Shown: in pieces, positions 60,426-64,000 of the stretch
Position numbering within the stretch: the stretch's first letter is position 1
How the letters are laid out: each line of letters opens with the position of its first letter
NCBI GenBank assembly: GCA_027073495.1
Contig: JALSVQ010000164.1
Coordinates: 24,845-88,844 of the forward strand
Direction: 5' to 3'
Source: Flavobacteriaceae bacterium
Lineage (GTDB): Bacteria > Bacteroidota > Bacteroidia > Flavobacteriales > Flavobacteriaceae
DNA length: 64,000 bases
The notes under the pieces: model-generated
The model's database searches: none
Told to the model about the DNA's origin: nothing
What the model saw: only the letters and a program-made list of their open reading frames with translations
Position numbers and translations under genes: made by a program

Positions 60426-61235
60426 ATGCATAAATTTAAAGCAATTTTTAAAATATCAAAACCTGTTATCGCAATGATCCATATCAAGGCGCTTCCAGGA
60501 ACTCCAAAACACCAGTTAACAGTAGAAACTATAGTATCTGAAGCTTTAAAAGAAGCTGAAATTTATCATCAAGCAGGTGTAGATGCCTTATTAATAGAAA
60601 ATATGCACGATGTGCCGTATCTCAAAAATGATGTTGGTCATGAAATCAGTACAGTAATGGCTATTATAGCTTACGAAATCAAAAAACGCTATGATTTACC
60701 TTTGGGCATTCAGATATTAGCAGGAGCCAATAAAGCTGCATTGGCAGTAGCAAAAGCCGCAAATCTTGATTTTGTACGTGTAGAAGGCTTTGTTTTTGCA
60801 CATACGGCAGACGAAGGTATTATAGAAGCTCAAGCAGCAGAAATACTGCGCTATCGCAAGGCAATTGAAGCTGAAGATGTACTTGTTTTTACAGATATTA
60901 AAAAGAAACACAGTGCGCATGCGCTAACGCAAGATGTATCGTTGTTGGACACCGCAAAAGCAGCACGCTTTTTCTTGACCAATGGTGTCATTGTTACAGG
61001 AAATCATACAGGAACTGCTGCAAGCACTGCAGAATTACAAACACTTAAAGCAGCATTAGATTTCCCTGTACTTGTAGGTTCAGGAATCACGATTGATAAT
61101 GTGGCAACTTATTTTCCTATCAGTGATGCTATGATTGTAGGTTCCTATTTCAAAAAATCAGGCTATTGGGAGAATGAAATAGACATAGCACGAGTTACAG
61201 ATTTTATGAAAAAAGTGAAGGAATTGAGAAAGTAA
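60426..61235 (+). CDS. BtpA/SgcQ family protein
   Basis: VIAMIHIKALPGTP, AGVDALLIENMHDVPYL, GIQILAGANKAALAVAKA, GVIVTGNHTGTAAS, VLVGSGITIDNV. Confidence 0.88.
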   Translation: MHKFKAIFKISKPVIAMIHIKALPGTPKHQLTVETIVSEALKEAEIYHQAGVDALLIENMHDVPYLKNDVGHEISTVMAIIAYEIKKRYDLPLGIQILAGANKAALAVAKAANLDFVRVEGFVFAHTADEGIIEAQAAEILRYRKAIEAEDVLVFTDIKKKHSAHALTQDVSLLDTAKAARFFLTNGVIVTGNHTGTAASTAELQTLKAALDFPVLVGSGITIDNVATYFPISDAMIVGSYFKKSGYWENEIDIARVTDFMKKVKELRK

Positions 61236-61353
61236 TTTGAATATAACTAAAACAAATTAATTAAATACCAATAATGGTAAAAATCATCGTTTAGATATTT
61301 GTTTTATTTTGTTCATAGTTGTTTGTTATTGTTAGTAATTATTCATTTAAAAC

Positions 61354-61394
61354 CTACGAATATACATTCAAACACTACGAATATACATTGAAAC
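61354..61394 (+). promoter_or_regulatory. Putative LytTR operator: two CTACGAATATACATTSAAAC repeats, 21-bp period
   Basis: 61354-61373 CTACGAATATACATTCAAAC and 61375-61394 CTACGAATATACATTGAAAC; followed by TATTTTTG at 61418-61425. Confidence 0.65.
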
Positions 61395-61441
61395 TTTACT
61401 TTATGCTAATGCCACACTATTTTTGTGTTTAAAATTTATAA

Positions 61442-61621
61442 ATGAGAGAATTAACTTATATCGAAAAAACATTAATATATACTATTGTTCTTTTTAGTGT
61501 GTTCATACTAATACTTCAGTTAGACTATGGTGCGATTGCCAATATTACTGCACTAACTCTATATCTTATTGTTGTAATCATTAGAATAATAATACCCTAC
61601 ACTAAGAATAAGAATAAATAA
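61442..61621 (+). CDS. 59-aa small membrane protein, two TM segments (below ORF-track cutoff)
   Basis: MRELTYIEKTLIYTIVLFSVFILILQLDYGAIANITALTLYLIVVIIRIIIPYTKNKNK*; just upstream of the LytS/LytTR genes. Confidence 0.6.
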   Translation: MRELTYIEKTLIYTIVLFSVFILILQLDYGAIANITALTLYLIVVIIRIIIPYTKNKNK

Positions 61622-61627
61622 TTGATG

Positions 61628-61635
61628 TATCTTTG
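61628..61635 (+). promoter_or_regulatory. Bacteroidota -7 element TATCTTTG before the histidine kinase
   Basis: TATCTTTG 29 nt upstream of the ATG at 61665. Confidence 0.5.
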
Positions 61636-61664
61636 AAAGTCTCTAATCTCATTAAAACTATAAA

Positions 61665-63329
61665 ATGAAACAACTAATTTTTTTTATAATACTATTATTT
61701 AGTTCTTTGTTATTTGCTCAAAAAAATGCAGATGACAAGGAAAATAATAAAGAACTGGAACAGTTATATGAGAATAATGCATATAGTGAAATTGTTGAAC
61801 TGTTAAAAAAGAATAACGATAAACTCTCAATGCGTGAATATAATTTGTTAACGATATCTTATGCACGTATCCAACAGTATGCCAATGGTTTGGTGTCTTC
61901 TAATAAAATGATAGAAAAGTGCAAAGAGAAAAATGATACCACAAACTTAGTTATAGCCTATAATCGTAAGGTAGAAAATCTTCTTGATTTGGAACGTTTA
62001 AAAGAGGCACTTAAACTCTGTGAAACTATAGAGCCAACCTTTAGAGTAAAGGATTCTATTCAATTTCAAAATCTTTGTTTTAAATGGGGAATACTATATA
62101 AACTAAAAAAAGATTATAATAAAGCACTTGAAGTATACGATAAAATAACACATAAGAAATATAGGGAATTAACACTGTTTACTAATAATTATGCAACAAT
62201 ATTAGAAGGATTAGGGAGGTCTGATGAAGCTATTGAATATTATAAAAAAGCAGTAGAAATTGATCTAAAAAATCATAAAGATGTAGGTCTTACATACTCA
62301 AATATTGCCCATATATTAATGAGTATAGGTCGATTAAAAGAAGCACAAAAATATTTAGATTTAGCAGAAAATAGTATTACAAAAAAAACACCGTTGCGTA
62401 CTCAAAAAATTATTTATAAATACTATTATGACTACTACCAAGGTACTAAAAATACTTTTTACGCAAGTATTTATTTGTCATTTATAGAAGACACAAATAA
62501 CAAAATTTATAACAAAAAACTCGATACAGAGTTGGAGGCTTTAAAAATTTCTTATGAGAGTAAGCGCAGACTAAATGAAGAAATAGAATCTTATAAAAAG
62601 CAAAAACTGTATGGAACTATTATTTTATTACTTATTATTCTCATTTTAGTTTCCATTCTATTCTATTTAAAATACAGAAATATTAAAGATGCCCATAAAA
62701 ATGTTGTTACAGAGCAGAAACTACTACGATCTCAGATGACGCCTCATTTCATTTTCAATTCATTATCGGTTTTACAAGGTATGATTTTAAATAATGAAAA
62801 TAAGAAATCAATTTCATATCTTTCAAAATTCTCAAAATTATTACGACTTATTTTAGAAAATTCGAGAGAAAAAGTAGTTCCAATAAGAGAGGAATTAGAA
62901 GCTATAAAGAATTATATTGATTTGCATAATATGCGAAGTGATATCACCTTTGAGTATGCACTTATTTTAGATGAAAATCTAGATGATTTAGATATCTATA
63001 TTCCACCAATGCTTATACAACCATTTATTGAAAATGCTATTGAGCACGGCTTTCAAAAAAAGTATGAAGGGGCTAAAATAACAATTCACATTTCATTGAA
63101 AGATAATAAGCTTATTTGCATTATAAAAGACAACGGTGTTGGTCTAAATGCTAAAAAGAGCACTCCAAATACTACTAAAAAATCACTATCTACCCAAATC
63201 ACTAAAGAGCGCTTGAAACTTATGGCAAAAGAATTTAAGGTTGAGACAGGATTAACCATTCAAGATAGGGGGGCGTTTAATGAAAAAGGAACACAGATTA
63301 ATTTAACATTACCATATAAAATTTTATAA
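61665..63329 (+). CDS. TPR-containing LytS-type sensor histidine kinase
   Basis: TPR units (GRSDEAIEYYKKAVEIDLKN), one TM, QMTPHFIFNSLSVLQGMILNNENKKSISYLSKFSKLLRLIL, PPMLIQPFIENAIEHGF. Confidence 0.95.
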   Translation: MKQLIFFIILLFSSLLFAQKNADDKENNKELEQLYENNAYSEIVELLKKNNDKLSMREYNLLTISYARIQQYANGLVSSNKMIEKCKEKNDTTNLVIAYNRKVENLLDLERLKEALKLCETIEPTFRVKDSIQFQNLCFKWGILYKLKKDYNKALEVYDKITHKKYRELTLFTNNYATILEGLGRSDEAIEYYKKAVEIDLKNHKDVGLTYSNIAHILMSIGRLKEAQKYLDLAENSITKKTPLRTQKIIYKYYYDYYQGTKNTFYASIYLSFIEDTNNKIYNKKLDTELEALKISYESKRRLNEEIESYKKQKLYGTIILLLIILILVSILFYLKYRNIKDAHKNVVTEQKLLRSQMTPHFIFNSLSVLQGMILNNENKKSISYLSKFSKLLRLILENSREKVVPIREELEAIKNYIDLHNMRSDITFEYALILDENLDDLDIYIPPMLIQPFIENAIEHGFQKKYEGAKITIHISLKDNKLICIIKDNGVGLNAKKSTPNTTKKSLSTQITKERLKLMAKEFKVETGLTIQDRGAFNEKGTQINLTLPYKIL

Positions 63330-63330
63330 A

Positions 63331-64000
63331 ATGCTTAAAACATTAATAATTGAAGACGAAATATATATTAGAAAAGGACTTCGAACAATGATTGATAGTC
63401 TCGAAAAAAATATAGTTATACTAGGAGAATGCGGAACAGTTAAAGAATCTATCGTTGTTGCTAAATCTACAAAACCAGATTTGATTTTTCTTGATATCAA
63501 TTTAACCGATGGAAATGCCTTTGATTTTTTAGAACAAACCAACGAACTTGATTTTAAAGTTATTTTTATAACAGCTTATGAGCAATATGCACTACTAGCT
63601 CTCAAAAATGGCGCTGTAGATTATATTCTAAAACCTGTAGATATTGAAGAGTTAGAAGCGGCAATAGACAAAGCAATTGTTTTGAACAGTAGCACAGAAA
63701 AAGAGCATTTGAAAATTGTAAAAAATCAATTGATTAATAATAAAAAAGACAAAATAGTTATACGAATTCAAGAAGGGTTTCAAGTGATTAGGCTAGAAGA
63801 CCTTATCTATTGCAATTCTGATAAAGGCTATACCACTTTTAATTTAGCTAATGGAAAATCGTATCTGGTTTCTAAACCTATTAAAGAATTTGAATCTCAA
63901 TTACCTAATGAGACATTCTTTAGAACACATCAATCCTATATTGTAAATATTAATTATATAGACAAATATGACAAAACGGGTTATATATACCTGAAATCTG
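63331..64000 (+). CDS. LytTR-domain response regulator (truncated by window end)
   Basis: MLKTLIIEDEIYIRKGLRTMIDS...PDLIFLDINLTDG...TAYEQYALLALKNGAVDYILKPVD...FFRTHQSYIVNINYIDKYD; open to 64000. Confidence 0.95.
   Translation, partial: MLKTLIIEDEIYIRKGLRTMIDSLEKNIVILGECGTVKESIVVAKSTKPDLIFLDINLTDGNAFDFLEQTNELDFKVIFITAYEQYALLALKNGAVDYILKPVDIEELEAAIDKAIVLNSSTEKEHLKIVKNQLINNKKDKIVIRIQEGFQVIRLEDLIYCNSDKGYTTFNLANGKSYLVSKPIKEFESQLPNETFFRTHQSYIVNINYIDKYDKTGYIYLKS

Noticed and set aside
1-64000. CRISPR array, defence island, prophage, IS element, tRNA or rRNA genes
   Set aside because: No regularly spaced repeat-spacer pattern, no transposase/integrase/capsid-like ORFs, and no GC-rich tRNA/rRNA-like segments seen by eye. 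A tRNAscan or HMM search would be needed to be certain.

Overview
AT-rich chromosomal window that looks like a Flavobacteriaceae/Bacteroidota genome. Supporting signs are TAnnTTTG-type promoters, DUF5683, DUF349, tandem DUF368 genes, split men loci, bacillithiol genes and LytTR/LytS pairs. Most of it is ordinary housekeeping: menD/menB/menE/menC, bshA/bshC, queA/queE, rimO, lepB, parAB, lptB, tatC, kdsD, recQ, prfC, fabV, aroE. I saw no rRNA, tRNA, CRISPR array, prophage or intact IS element. I do not see a clear-cut new defence or mobile system. The strongest second-look items are: (1) two separate LytS/LytTR operons that each carry a 21-bp-period direct repeat upstream, which look like LytTR operators; (2) a frameshifted fragment resembling the N-terminal part of a rhomboid-type protein, sitting between two ~115-bp direct repeats that duplicate a gene-gene junction; (3) an in-frame TAA interrupting an otherwise well-preserved PfkB-type psuK; (4) a reprolysin-like metalloprotease frameshifted at an A9 tract just before its zinc motif; (5) kdnA/kdnB homologues, predicting 8-amino-Kdo lipid A/LPS; (6) an XRE regulator / M14 peptidase intergenic region with repeated TTAC-N4-GTAA operators; (7) a LytS-type kinase fused at its C terminus to a 2TM-domain protein. 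Family names come from reading the translations and from memory, not from database searches.
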